Positions 1-7,703 of a stretch of 64,000 nt of DNA are shown here, one piece after another. Position numbers and translations under genes: made by a program. Every line of letters starts with the position of its first letter. Position 1 is the stretch's first letter. The stretch spans positions 62,001 to 126,000 of the forward strand of contig NZ_BBRN01000004.1 of NCBI RefSeq assembly GCF_002090175.1, in the 5' to 3' direction. Source of the stretch: Demequina sp. NBRC 110057. Lineage in GTDB: Bacteria > Actinomycetota > Actinomycetes > Actinomycetales > Demequinaceae. The notes beneath the pieces are model-generated. The model was not told the origin of the DNA and made no database searches. It was given only the letters and a program-made list of their open reading frames with translations.

Positions 1-317
1 ACCAACTGCGCGAGCTCCCAGTCGGGGCGGACCTGGTGCCAGCGGTGCTCGCGGCGCAGCTGCGACTTCTCGGCATCGGACTGCGAGGACACCGAGACGT
101 ATTCGCCGACGCCCATCGACAGGGCGCCGGCCGTGAGGCCCGCGACGCCCGCCGCGAGGATGGCGCCGTGGTTGTCGGGGGTCGCCGCCGCCACGCCGAT
201 GACGAGGCCCGCGACGGACACGATGCCGTCGTTCGCCCCCAGCACCGCGGCGCGCAGCGCGTTGAGGCGGCGGGAGACGGATTCCTCGTCAATATCGTGG
301 GGGTCGCGGGTGGCCAT
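1..317 (-). CDS. VIT1/CCC1-family iron/manganese transporter, 3' end off window
   Basis: Partial gene that enters from the left edge; only the first 105 codons are visible. The N-terminus reads NALRAAVLGANDGIVSVAGL, then a second hydrophobic stretch with GAILAAGVAGLTAGALSMGVGEYVSVSSQ. This is the signature first part of the VIT1/CCC1 (DUF125) family of membrane transporters that move Fe2+ or Mn2+ out of the cytoplasm. The start is the ATG at 317; a TACCCT box at 324-329 lies 6 bases upstream, as expected for a leaderless transcript. A DtxR-like site lies just upstream (355-373), which would fit iron control. Family call is firm; the metal is inferred. Confidence 0.82.
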   Translation of the reverse strand, partial: MATRDPHDIDEESVSRRLNALRAAVLGANDGIVSVAGLVIGVAAATPDNHGAILAAGVAGLTAGALSMGVGEYVSVSSQSDAEKSQLRREHRWHQVRPDWELAQL

Positions 318-354
318 GGCATGAGGGTAGGCCGATGCCGGGGCCGCCCGCCAG

Positions 355-373
355 CAAGGCAAGCCTTTCTTAC
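355..373 (-). promoter_or_regulatory. Possible DtxR/IdeR-type iron box
   Basis: CAAGGCAAGCCTTTCTTAC keeps the AGG-N3-GCCT-N2-CTTA skeleton of DtxR/IdeR operators, with about 11 of 19 positions matching the textbook consensus. It sits about 40 bases upstream of the VIT-family gene start. The match is imperfect, so this is a suggestion only. Confidence 0.3.
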
Positions 374-435
374 GCGCCCCCGAAATACCTGGTAGACGCC
401 CCGAAAAGGAGATTTCGGCGCGCCGTCGCCGGGCG

Positions 436-3129
436 CTACTGAGGGCCGACGTGCAGCAGCTCGATCACCGGCGCTCCCGCCTCGTCCGAGGCGTCGAGGT
501 CCACGAGGGCCGTGATCGCCCAGTCGCGATCGCCGTCGAGGTCGTCGATGACCTGCCGCACCAGCCAGCGTCCCTCGGGCAGGGCGGCGTCGGGAGTCGA
601 GGCGAGCGCGGCCTGCGCCCGCGCCTCGCCGTGGTCCCCGCTCGGCTCCACGAATGTGACGAGCGCGGCGGAGCGGGCGTCGGGGCCGATGCGGATGGCG
701 TCGTCTCCCTGCGCCACGAACAGCGGATCCAGGGCGTCCCGCCAGGCGTCAGCGCTCCAGCCGGCACCGCCGTCGAGGGCGCCGAGCGCCGCGTAGTCCT
801 CGCGCGCCGCGAGCTCCACGCGGCGGAACATGGCGCCCTGCACCAGGCGCCGCAGCGCACGCGGGTTGCCCGTCATCGGCTTCGCGGGACCGGCCGCGGA
901 GAAGGCGCCCACCGCGGCGGCGGGATCCACGTCGTCGGCGACCACGGCATCGGGGTTCATGAGGCGCTCCCACTCGTCGAGCAGCGACGAATCAGTGGTG
1001 CGCACCAGGTCGCCCAGCCACTCCGTGATCGCGACCACCTCATCGGTGCGGTGCTCCTCCGGCACTGTCTGGCGCAGCGCCCGGTATGCCTCCGCGAGGT
1101 AGCGCAACACCACGCCCTCGGTGCGTTCAAGGCCGTAGGCGGAGACGAGGTCGCCGAACGACATCGCCTTCTCCAGCATGTCGCGCACCACGGACTTGGG
1201 GGAGAGCTCGGCGTCGAGGACCCAGGGGTTCGCGCGTCGGTAGGTGATGAAGGCGGGCTCGAGCAGGTCGGCGAGCGGCCGCGGCCACGTCACCTCCTCG
1301 AGGAGCTCCACGCGCTCGTCGTACTCGATGCCATCGGCCTTCATCGCGGCCACCGCCTCGCCGCGTGCCTGGTACTGCTGGGCAACCAGGACCTGGCGGG
1401 GGTCGGACAGCGTCGACTCGATGACGGAGACCACGTCGAGGGCGTGGTCGGGGGCCTCGACGTTGAGCAGGTCCATGGCGGCCAGCGCGAAGGGCGACAG
1501 CGGCTGGTTGAGCGCAAAGTGGCGCGGCACGTCCACCGTGAGCCGCACCGAGGGGCGTTCACCGCGCGGGTGGCTCACGTCCGGCACCCGCACGTGCTCG
1601 ACGACGCCGGCGATCCTGAGCGAACGGTAGATCCTGAGCGCCTGCCTCACGTGCGCCGAGCGCTGCGCCTCCGTCTCGTGGATGGCGGCAAGGAGGTCGC
1701 GCATCGCGAGCACGGGGTCCTGCGCCTCGCGGCCCAGCGCGGCGTTCTCCTGGCCGCGCGCGAGGACGTTGAGCACCATCGCGTGCGTCACCACAAAGCG
1801 GCTGGTGAGCGGCTCCGGGGGAGCGTCGCGCAGGCGCTCGAAGGTGGCATCGGTCCAATTCACGGAGCCCGCCGGGGCCTTCTTGCGCACAATCTTCTTG
1901 CGCTTCTTCGGGTCCTCGCCCGCCTTCTCGAGGAGTTTGCGGTTCTCGATAACGTGCTCGGGCGCCATCACGAGGACCTCGCCCTCGGTGTCGAAGCCCG
2001 CGCGGCCGGCGCGGCCCGCGATCTGGTGGAACTCTCGCGCCGTGAGGTGGCGCATGCGTTCGCCGTCGTACTTGACGAGCGAGGTGAGCAGCACCGTGCG
2101 GATGGGCACGTTGATGCCCACGCCGAGGGTGTCGGTGCCGCAGATGACCTTCAGCAGGCCCTGCTGGGTGAGGCGCTCCACGATGCGCCGGTACTTGGGA
2201 AGCATGCCGGCGTGGTGAACGCCGATGCCCGCGCGCAGGAACTTCGACAGCGTCTTGCCGAAGCCGGTGCCAAAGCGGATGCCGTCCAGGGCATCGGCGA
2301 TCGCCGCCTTTTCTGTCTTGGACGCGACCTGCATGCTCAGCAGCGCCTGGGCGCGCTCTACGGCGTCCTTCTGCGTGAAGTGCACCACGTAGACGGGGGA
2401 GCGGCCCGTCTGGACCACCCGCTCCACGACCTCGGGCAGGGGCTCGACCACGTAGTCGAAGCTCAGCGGGACGGGGCGCTCAAGCGTGGTGACCTCGGCG
2501 ACCGCGCGGTCCGAGCGCGACGAGAGGTCCTCGACCAGCCACGCGGTGTCGCCCAGGGTCGCCGACATCAGCACGAACTGCGTGTCCGGCAGCTCCAGCA
2601 GCGGCACCTGCCACGCCCACCCGCGCTGGGGGTCGGCGTAGAAGTGGAACTCGTCCATGACGACCAGGGAGGCGTCGGTCGCGGCGCCGTCGCGCAAAGC
2701 GAGGTTGGCGAGGATCTCCGCGGTGCAGCAGATGATGGGCGCGTCGGCGTTCACCGCCGAGTCGCCGGTCATGAGCCCCACGTTCTCCGAGCCGAACATG
2801 TCGATGAGCGCGAAGAATTTCTCCGAGACCAGGGCCTTCAGCGGGGCCGTGTAGAACGTGCGGCCGCCGGTGCCGGCACGGTGGGCGGCAAGCGCGGCGA
2901 AGTGCGCCCCCGCCGCGACGAGCGACTTCCCCGAGCCGGTGGGTGTCGCCAAGATGACATGCGAGCCCGAGACGATTTCCATGAGCGCCTCGTCCTGGTG
3001 CGGGTAGAGCACGAGGTGCTGGTCGGCGGCCCAGGCTGCAAAGGCCTCGTAGATGGCGTCGGGGTCGGGTGCCTCACCCGGCGTGGCGGCGGGGAGGCGG
3101 CTGAGGAGGGTGGCGTCGGCGGCAGTCAT
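436..3129 (-). CDS. DEAD/DEAH-box superfamily 2 helicase with DUF3516 C-terminal domain
   Basis: An 897-residue superfamily 2 helicase of the actinobacterial DUF3516 type, related to Ski2/Lhr enzymes. Visible motifs in order: ATPTGSGKS (Walker A), YTAPLKALVSEK (Ia), MDEFHFYAD (DEFH, motif II), MSATLGD (III), a CGTDTLGVGINVP block and HQIAGRAGRAGFD (motif VI), followed by about 450 residues with no helicase motif (DUF3516). It should unwind RNA or DNA with ATP; the substrate is not known from sequence. ATG 3129 is preferred over ATG 3138 because GACAAT at 3137-3142 lies 7 bases upstream of it, the leaderless spacing seen at other genes here. Confidence 0.88.
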   Translation of the reverse strand: MTAADATLLSRLPAATPGEAPDPDAIYEAFAAWAADQHLVLYPHQDEALMEIVSGSHVILATPTGSGKSLVAAGAHFAALAAHRAGTGGRTFYTAPLKALVSEKFFALIDMFGSENVGLMTGDSAVNADAPIICCTAEILANLALRDGAATDASLVVMDEFHFYADPQRGWAWQVPLLELPDTQFVLMSATLGDTAWLVEDLSSRSDRAVAEVTTLERPVPLSFDYVVEPLPEVVERVVQTGRSPVYVVHFTQKDAVERAQALLSMQVASKTEKAAIADALDGIRFGTGFGKTLSKFLRAGIGVHHAGMLPKYRRIVERLTQQGLLKVICGTDTLGVGINVPIRTVLLTSLVKYDGERMRHLTAREFHQIAGRAGRAGFDTEGEVLVMAPEHVIENRKLLEKAGEDPKKRKKIVRKKAPAGSVNWTDATFERLRDAPPEPLTSRFVVTHAMVLNVLARGQENAALGREAQDPVLAMRDLLAAIHETEAQRSAHVRQALRIYRSLRIAGVVEHVRVPDVSHPRGERPSVRLTVDVPRHFALNQPLSPFALAAMDLLNVEAPDHALDVVSVIESTLSDPRQVLVAQQYQARGEAVAAMKADGIEYDERVELLEEVTWPRPLADLLEPAFITYRRANPWVLDAELSPKSVVRDMLEKAMSFGDLVSAYGLERTEGVVLRYLAEAYRALRQTVPEEHRTDEVVAITEWLGDLVRTTDSSLLDEWERLMNPDAVVADDVDPAAAVGAFSAAGPAKPMTGNPRALRRLVQGAMFRRVELAAREDYAALGALDGGAGWSADAWRDALDPLFVAQGDDAIRIGPDARSAALVTFVEPSGDHGEARAQAALASTPDAALPEGRWLVRQVIDDLDGDRDWAITALVDLDASDEAGAPVIELLHVGPQ

Positions 3130-3183
3130 CGCGACCATTGTCCCGTGTTGCCGGGCGTCGTGGGGCCGATGCCGGGGTCCCCG

Positions 3184-3597
3184 TCAGCCCCGGCGCGCCT
3201 GGATGGCGGCGGAGGCGAGGAAGGTGAGAAGTCCCGCCCAGACGACGATGCCGGCCACGCCCGCCGCGGGGAGGCCATAGAACGACGCGACGAGGCACGC
3301 GATCGCCGCGCCGCCCATCGCGCAGGCCGAGTGGGCGAAGGCGTGGGTGAGGATGCGGTTGTCGCGTTCGTCGGCGAGCCCGTTCGCGGTGCGGCTTGCG
3401 AGGCCGCGGCGCGGGTTGACGGTCCACAGAACGAGGATCAGGGCGAGAGTCACTGCCCCGCCCTGGATGGCGCCCTTGCCGATGGAATCGTGGCCGGTGG
3501 CGTAGGAGACGACGGCGATAGCGGTGACGGCGGCGATGGCGGCGGTGGCGCTCGCGATCTTGGCGATGAGGGGCGTGGGGCGGGCGTCAGTCGACAT
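3184..3597 (-). CDS. Four-helix integral membrane protein paired with an XRE regulator
   Basis: A 137-residue protein with about four hydrophobic segments (about residues 17-30, 43-58, 85-105 and 110-130) and a short cytoplasmic loop containing ADERDNRILTHAFAHSACA. Small membrane proteins with an ERDxxI loop regularly accompany a small XRE regulator, as here. The ATG lies inside the end of the upstream regulator gene (11-base overlap), so the two are translationally coupled. Function unknown; the arrangement suggests a membrane partner or target of the regulator. Confidence 0.75.
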   Translation of the reverse strand: MSTDARPTPLIAKIASATAAIAAVTAIAVVSYATGHDSIGKGAIQGGAVTLALILVLWTVNPRRGLASRTANGLADERDNRILTHAFAHSACAMGGAAIACLVASFYGLPAAGVAGIVVWAGLLTFLASAAIQARRG

Positions 3598-3778
3598 GGA
3601 AGATCTCCTCGATGGTGGCGGCGAAGAAGGCGGCGATCGCGAAGGCGAGTGGAAGAGAGGGGTCGTAGCGACCCTTCTCGATCGAATTGACGGTCTGGCG
3701 AGAGACGCCGAGCGCATCGCCGAGCGCGGCCTGGGAGAGGCCTCGGGCCTCGCGGCGCTCGCGGACGTCGTTGCGCAT
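3587..3778 (-). CDS. Small XRE/Cro-type helix-turn-helix regulator
   Basis: A 63-residue protein that is almost entirely one HTH_3 domain: RREARGLSQAALGDALGVSR followed by QTVNSIEKGRYDPSLPLAFA. It matches the YozG-like regulators found next to DUF2178-type membrane proteins. The ATG at 3778 is chosen over an upstream ATG at 3844 because GAAGGAG sits 5 bases before it and because the upstream stretch holds two palindromes that look like its own operators (3804-3834). It overlaps the following membrane protein gene by 11 bases. Probably autoregulatory. Confidence 0.86.
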   Translation of the reverse strand: MRNDVRERREARGLSQAALGDALGVSRQTVNSIEKGRYDPSLPLAFAIAAFFAATIEEIFHVD

Positions 3779-3803
3779 CGTGCTCCTTCGTGTGACAAGC
3801 GAC

Positions 3804-3834
3804 CTTGACATGTCAAGGGTGCTTGACATGTCAG
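3804..3834. promoter_or_regulatory. Twin palindromic operators upstream of the XRE gene
   Basis: A perfect 14-base palindrome CTTGACATGTCAAG (3804-3817) is followed by a near copy CTTGACATGTCAG (3822-3834) with centres 18 bases apart. Single half-sites flank them (TGTGACAAG from 3791 and GTGTCAAC to 3845). They sit 26-56 bases before the XRE start codon and contain TTGACA, so they probably overlap the promoter. Binding by the encoded regulator is inferred. Confidence 0.65.
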
Positions 3835-3852
3835 GGCGTGTCAACAGCGAGG

Positions 3853-3911
3853 TGAGGGCTGATGTTCCTACGAGGGGCGGCGAGCGGCGGGAATGAGGGC
3901 TGACGTTCCTA
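3853..3911. repeat. Short direct repeat at the 3' end of yggS
   Basis: TGAGGGCTGATGTTCCTA (3853-3870) recurs as TGAGGGCTGACGTTCCTA (3894-3911), 17 of 18 identical and 41 bases apart. The second copy contains the stop codon of the yggS-like gene, so the first looks like a duplicated remnant of that gene end. Confidence 0.5.
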
Positions 3912-4643
3912 GGCGGAGGGGCGGGAGCCCATCACCGCCGTGCCGACGCGCACCATGGTCGCGCCCTCGGCGATCGCCCACTCGAGGTCGTTCGACATGC
4001 CCATCGACAGATGCCACGCCGTCGACAGATCGATCGCGCCTCGCTCCGAGGAGATCAAGGCGGTATCCCGGATCTCGCGCAACGTGCGATACCCGGCCCG
4101 CACCTCGTCCTCCACGGGGGAGTTCAGCCCGATCGTCATGAACCCCACCACCTCGAGCGCGGGCAGCGCCTGGACGGCCGCCGCGAGGTCTAGCGCCTCC
4201 GCGGGCGCGACGCCCGCCTTCGACTCCTCGCCCGAGACGTTGACCTGGATCATCACCTGCAGGTCGCGCCCGGCCTCGAGGCACAGGCGCGACAGTCGCT
4301 CCGCGAGCCGCAGCGAGTCAACGGTCTGCACGCATGCCGCGTACTCGACGGCGATCGCCGCCTTGTTGCGCTGCAACTGCCCGATGACGTGCACCACCGC
4401 GCCGGCCTCGCGCAGCGCCTCACCCTTGTCGGCGAGCTCCTGCATTTTTGACTCTCCTACGAGGCGAGCCCCGCCGGCCACGGCCCTTGCCGCCGCCGCG
4501 GCGTCCCACGCCTTGGTGGCGACGAGCACCTGGACGCCGGATCCCGCGCGCCCCGCGGCGGCCTCGGCGACGTGCACCCTAGCGCGCACGTCGGCCAGCG
4601 CCGCCGCGTAGTCGTGTCCGGTGGGGGTGGTGGAGAGCGTCAT
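3909..4643 (-). CDS. YggS/PLPBP-family pyridoxal phosphate homeostasis protein
   Basis: A 244-residue single-domain fold-III PLP protein that buffers cytosolic pyridoxal phosphate and affects amino and keto acid balance. The PLP lysine is in VLVATKAWDAAAA (about residue 44); the family's HxIGxLQxNK block appears as HVIGQLQRNKAA, and the phosphate-binding end as LSMGMSNDLEWAI and VRVGTAVMG. The ATG overlaps the stop of the upstream ybaK-like gene (ATGA), so the two are coupled. Length is normal for the family. No catalytic activity is expected. Confidence 0.9.
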   Translation of the reverse strand: MTLSTTPTGHDYAAALADVRARVHVAEAAAGRAGSGVQVLVATKAWDAAAAARAVAGGARLVGESKMQELADKGEALREAGAVVHVIGQLQRNKAAIAVEYAACVQTVDSLRLAERLSRLCLEAGRDLQVMIQVNVSGEESKAGVAPAEALDLAAAVQALPALEVVGFMTIGLNSPVEDEVRAGYRTLREIRDTALISSERGAIDLSTAWHLSMGMSNDLEWAIAEGATMVRVGTAVMGSRPSA

Positions 4644-5134
4644 GAGTCCTTCCCGATGGGGGCGGTCGAGGCGCCGGTGAGGCGCACCAGGTCGGCGGGG
4701 GCAAGCGACACGTCGAGGCCGCGCCGGCCTCCCGAGACGTAGACGGTGTCGTGGTCGAACGCCGACGAGTCCAGCACGGCCGGAAGTCGCTTGCGCCCTC
4801 CCAGCGGCGAGATGCCGCCCACCACGTAGCCGGTGGCGCGTTCGGCATCGGCCGGATCCGCCATCACGGCCCTCTTGGCGCCCACGGCCTTCGCCGCCGC
4901 CTTGAGGTCAAGCGAGCCGGACACGGGAACGATCCCGATCGTTAGCACCCCGTCGGCAAGGAAGCACAGCGTCTTGAACACCTCGCGGGGAGAGACGCCC
5001 AGCGCCTCGGCGGCCTCGAGACCGTAGGACAGCGAGGAGGACGCGTCGTGCTCGTAGGGGTGGACGCCGTGGTGCACGCCCTCCTTCTCGAGCAGCGCCA
5101 GGGCGGGGGTGCCGGTGGGGGACGTGCGGGCCAT
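4640..5134 (-). CDS. ybaK: YbaK/EbsC-family Cys-tRNA(Pro) deacylase
   Basis: A 164-residue YbaK/prolyl-tRNA editing domain that hydrolyses cysteine mischarged on tRNA-Pro. It contains the family landmarks [50 protein letters not shown] and the late [22 protein letters not shown] 5134 is chosen because a CACAAT box (5141-5146, read on this strand) lies 6 bases upstream. Its start is only 27 bases from the divergent RNase HI start. It ends inside the yggS start codon. Confidence 0.9.
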   Translation of the reverse strand: MARTSPTGTPALALLEKEGVHHGVHPYEHDASSSLSYGLEAAEALGVSPREVFKTLCFLADGVLTIGIVPVSGSLDLKAAAKAVGAKRAVMADPADAERATGYVVGGISPLGGRKRLPAVLDSSAFDHDTVYVSGGRRGLDVSLAPADLVRLTGASTAPIGKDS

Positions 5135-5140
5135 GGCCCC

Positions 5141-5155
5141 ATTGTGGCCTATCGT
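5141..5155. promoter_or_regulatory. Back-to-back -10 boxes of divergent leaderless promoters
   Basis: On the minus strand CACAAT (5146 to 5141) lies 6 bases before the ybaK ATG. On the plus strand TATCGT (5150-5155) lies 6 bases before the rnhA GTG. Only three bases separate the two boxes, so the two promoters must interfere sterically. Inferred from spacing alone. Confidence 0.5.
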
Positions 5156-5161
5156 TTCCGC

Positions 5162-5617
5162 GTGACTTCCGACGCCCCCGCACACGTGGACATGTGGACC
5201 GACGGCGCCTGCAAGGGCAACCCCGGCGTCGGAGGCTGGGGCACCCTCATGGTGTGGAACGGCCGCGAGAAGGAGATCTTCGGCGGCGAGAAGGACACCA
5301 CCAACAACCGCATGGAACTCACGGCGGTCATCGAGGGTCTGCGCCTGCTCAAGCGTCCCTGCCAGATCACGCTGCACGTGGACTCGCAGTACGTCATGAA
5401 CGGCGTCACCAAGTGGATCCACGGCTGGAAGCGCAACGGCTGGAAGACCGGCGACAAGAAGCCCGTGAAGAACAAGGAGCTCTGGATCGAGCTCGACGAG
5501 CAGGTCGCGCGCCACGAGATCAAGTGGGTCTGGGTGAAGGGCCACGCCGGGGACCCCGGCAACGAGAGGGCCGATGCCCTGGCCAACAAGGGTGTCGACC
5601 AGGCCCGCCGCGGCTAA
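5162..5617 (+). CDS. rnhA: Ribonuclease HI
   Basis: A 151-residue RNase H1 that cleaves the RNA strand of RNA-DNA hybrids with two metal ions. The four acidic catalytic residues are visible in their blocks: [12 protein letters not shown] (Asp), [13 protein letters not shown] (Glu), [10 protein letters not shown] (Asp) and [12 protein letters not shown] (Asp). The basic handle is present as [19 protein letters not shown]. The start is GTG 5162, 6 bases after a TATCGT box and directly before [12 protein letters not shown]; a longer reading upstream has no family similarity. Four bases separate it from the YigZ gene. Confidence 0.95.
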   Translation: MTSDAPAHVDMWTDGACKGNPGVGGWGTLMVWNGREKEIFGGEKDTTNNRMELTAVIEGLRLLKRPCQITLHVDSQYVMNGVTKWIHGWKRNGWKTGDKKPVKNKELWIELDEQVARHEIKWVWVKGHAGDPGNERADALANKGVDQARRG

Positions 5618-5621
5618 ACCC

Positions 5622-6263
5622 ATGAGCCTGCCGTCCACGATCGCCTCCGCGGTCGAGCACCGGCTCGAGATCAAGCGGTCCGTCTTCCTGACCCGGCTCA
5701 CCCCGGTCTCCTCCCTGGAGGCGGCCGATGCCGTGGTCGCCTCGATCCGCAAGGCCGACTGGGACGCGCGTCACCACTGCGTCGCCCTCGTCATCGGCCC
5801 CCACGGCGAGCGCCAGCGCTCGACCGACGACGGCGAACCGGCGGGCACGGCCGGGGTGCCAATGCTCGAAGTCTTGCGCCACCGCGACGTGACCGACGTC
5901 GTGGCCGTCGTGAGCCGGTGGTTCGGCGGCGTCAAGCTCGGCGCCGGGGGACTGGTGCGCGCCTATGGCTCGGCGGTGTCGGCCGCGCTCGACGAGGCGC
6001 GCTGGGTGGACCGCGTGCCCCTCACCTCGCTGAGCCTCGAGGTGCCGCACGCCGACGCCGGCCGCGTGCTCGCGTCCCTGCACACCTGGGCCGATGCCCA
6101 CGGCGCTGTCCTCGACGACCCCCTCTACGGGGTCGCGGCGACCCTGGGGCTGCGCGTCGCGCCCGAGGCAGTCGACGCCGCCCGCGCCGAGGTGGCGGCG
6201 CTCACGCAGGGCGCCGTCGAGGCCGTCGTGGGGGAGACAACGATCGTCGACCGGCTCCGCTGA
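5622..6263 (+). CDS. YigZ/IMPACT-family (UPF0029) protein
   Basis: A 213-residue protein with the N-terminal UPF0029 domain: HRLEIKRSVFLTRL, DARHHCVALVIG, QRSTDDGEPAGTAGVPMLEV and SRWFGGVKLGAGGLVRAYG, the most conserved segment. A DUF1949 ferredoxin-like C-terminal domain follows. Bacterial members are thought to bind nucleic acid or ribosomes, but no reaction is established. It starts 4 bases after the rnhA stop and is probably cotranscribed with it. Confidence 0.9.
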   Translation: MSLPSTIASAVEHRLEIKRSVFLTRLTPVSSLEAADAVVASIRKADWDARHHCVALVIGPHGERQRSTDDGEPAGTAGVPMLEVLRHRDVTDVVAVVSRWFGGVKLGAGGLVRAYGSAVSAALDEARWVDRVPLTSLSLEVPHADAGRVLASLHTWADAHGAVLDDPLYGVAATLGLRVAPEAVDAARAEVAALTQGAVEAVVGETTIVDRLR

Positions 6264-6298
6264 GTCCCCGCGGGCGTGGCGTGTACCAGGATGGGCGC

Positions 6299-7243
6299 AT
6301 GACAGCCGACGCCCGCACCGCCGGAATGCCGCTCCTCGTGGTGCTCGGGCTCGTGTGCCAGGAGGCGGGGGCCGCGGTCGCCGTCAATCTCATGCCGGAC
6401 GTGGGCCCCTGGGGCGTCATCGCGATGCGCCTCGCGTTCTCGGCGGTCGTGCTGCTTCCCCTCGCGGTGGTCAGCCTGCGGCGAGGGGGCGCCATCCATT
6501 GGCCCACCGTCGTCGCCTTCGGCGTGGCGCTCGCTGGAATGAACGCCTTCTTCTACCTCGCGCTCGAGCGCATCCCGCTCGGCATCACCGTCACCATCGA
6601 GGTGCTGGGCCCGCTCGTGCTGTCCGTGGTGGCGAGCCGCTCGTGGCAGGGGCTCCTGTGGGCGGCGCTCGCGGCGGCCGGCGTGATCCTGCTGGGCGGG
6701 GGAGCGCACGACCTCGACCTGCTGGGAGTGCTCTTCGCCGCCGGCGCCGCCGTCATGTGGGCCGCCTACATCCTCACGGCCCGCGCCGCGGGCGCCGCCA
6801 TGCCCGGCGTCGTGGGACTCGCGCTCGCGATGGTGGTGGGGTCGGTGCTGACCCTCCCCGTCGCCGGAGCCGTGGTGGGGGCGGCCCTGCTGCAACCCCA
6901 CGCGCTCGCGCTCGGCCTCGCCGTCGCGGTGCTGTCCTCCGCTATCCCCTACGGCATCGAGCTGTCGGCCCTGCGGCGCATGAAGGCCGAGACCTTCGCG
7001 ATCCTGCTCGCCCTCGCTCCCGCCATCGCCGCGCTCGCGGGCCTTGTGCTTCTCGACCAGCGCCTCACCTGGGCGGTCGCGGCGGGCATCGGGCTGGTCA
7101 CGATCGCCGGAGTGGGCGCGGTGATCTCCGCGGGCCGACGGGCCGTGCCGGCCTCCGAGGAGGCCGTGGTCGACGTGATGATGGACGAGGCTGACCAGGG
7201 CCCATCGTCCCGGCCGGACCAGGGCAGCACCGCCCTAGACTGA
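6299..7243 (+). CDS. EamA/DMT-superfamily permease (RhtA-like)
   Basis: A 314-residue membrane protein with about ten hydrophobic helices in two EamA repeats. Typical blocks are ERIPLGITVTIEVLGPLVLS and SSAIPYGIELSALRRMKAET, which match the RhtA-type exporters of threonine or homoserine and related solutes. The C-terminal 35 residues are hydrophilic and acidic. ATG 6299 opens directly into MTADARTAGMPLLVVLG. Substrate cannot be told from sequence. Confidence 0.85.
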   Translation: MTADARTAGMPLLVVLGLVCQEAGAAVAVNLMPDVGPWGVIAMRLAFSAVVLLPLAVVSLRRGGAIHWPTVVAFGVALAGMNAFFYLALERIPLGITVTIEVLGPLVLSVVASRSWQGLLWAALAAAGVILLGGGAHDLDLLGVLFAAGAAVMWAAYILTARAAGAAMPGVVGLALAMVVGSVLTLPVAGAVVGAALLQPHALALGLAVAVLSSAIPYGIELSALRRMKAETFAILLALAPAIAALAGLVLLDQRLTWAVAAGIGLVTIAGVGAVISAGRRAVPASEEAVVDVMMDEADQGPSSRPDQGSTALD

Positions 7244-7249
7244 CGCGCG

Positions 7250-7654
7250 ATGAGCGCCGTCGCCCCCTCCGCCCGTCGCGCCCGCAGCAGGCTCGCGACG
7301 CGCTGGGCCGTGCTTGCGAGCCTCCTCGCGCTGGGCCTCGGCCTCGCGATGGGTGCCGCCCACGCGGCCGGTGCCGTGGGCGACGCGACCACCACCGTCG
7401 CCGCGACGCACGCGGGGCTTCACCCCGTCGAAAGTGCCACGGGAACCACCTGCGCGACCTGCGGGGACCACGACGATGGCGTCATGGTCGCGTGCCTCAT
7501 GACGCTTGCCGTCATCGCCCTCGTCGCAGCAGTGCGCCCCCTACCAGTGGCGACGCTGATCACCCGCCGCGCGCCGGCATCGGCCGCCGTCCCGCTTCCG
7601 CGCGCGCTCGCGCGCACCCCCGACCTCACCGCCTTGGGCGTCTGCCGGACGTGA
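7250..7654 (+). CDS. Small membrane protein next to CueP, DUF6153-like
   Basis: A 134-residue protein with an N-terminal hydrophobic segment (about residues 19-40, possibly a signal anchor), a short outside loop CATCGDHDDGVMVACLM carrying three cysteines, His and Asp, and a second membrane helix. The layout resembles the actinobacterial DUF6153 proteins that occur near metal-stress genes; this assignment is from memory of the pattern and is tentative. TAGACT at 7236-7241 lies 8 bases before the ATG. It is followed 49 bases later by cueP, so a role in copper handling is inferred from context. Confidence 0.6.
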   Translation: MSAVAPSARRARSRLATRWAVLASLLALGLGLAMGAAHAAGAVGDATTTVAATHAGLHPVESATGTTCATCGDHDDGVMVACLMTLAVIALVAAVRPLPVATLITRRAPASAAVPLPRALARTPDLTALGVCRT

Positions 7655-7703
7655 GCTGAGCGCGCCCCGCTCACCACTTCCGTTTCAGACAAAGGACAAC
7701 CCC

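Noticed and set aside
451-3690. 1079-codon open frame on the plus strand opposite the DUF3516 helicase
   Set aside because: Composition is Arg/Gly/His/Val-rich without any domain, and the minus-strand frame has a complete set of helicase motifs. It is a high-GC antisense shadow.
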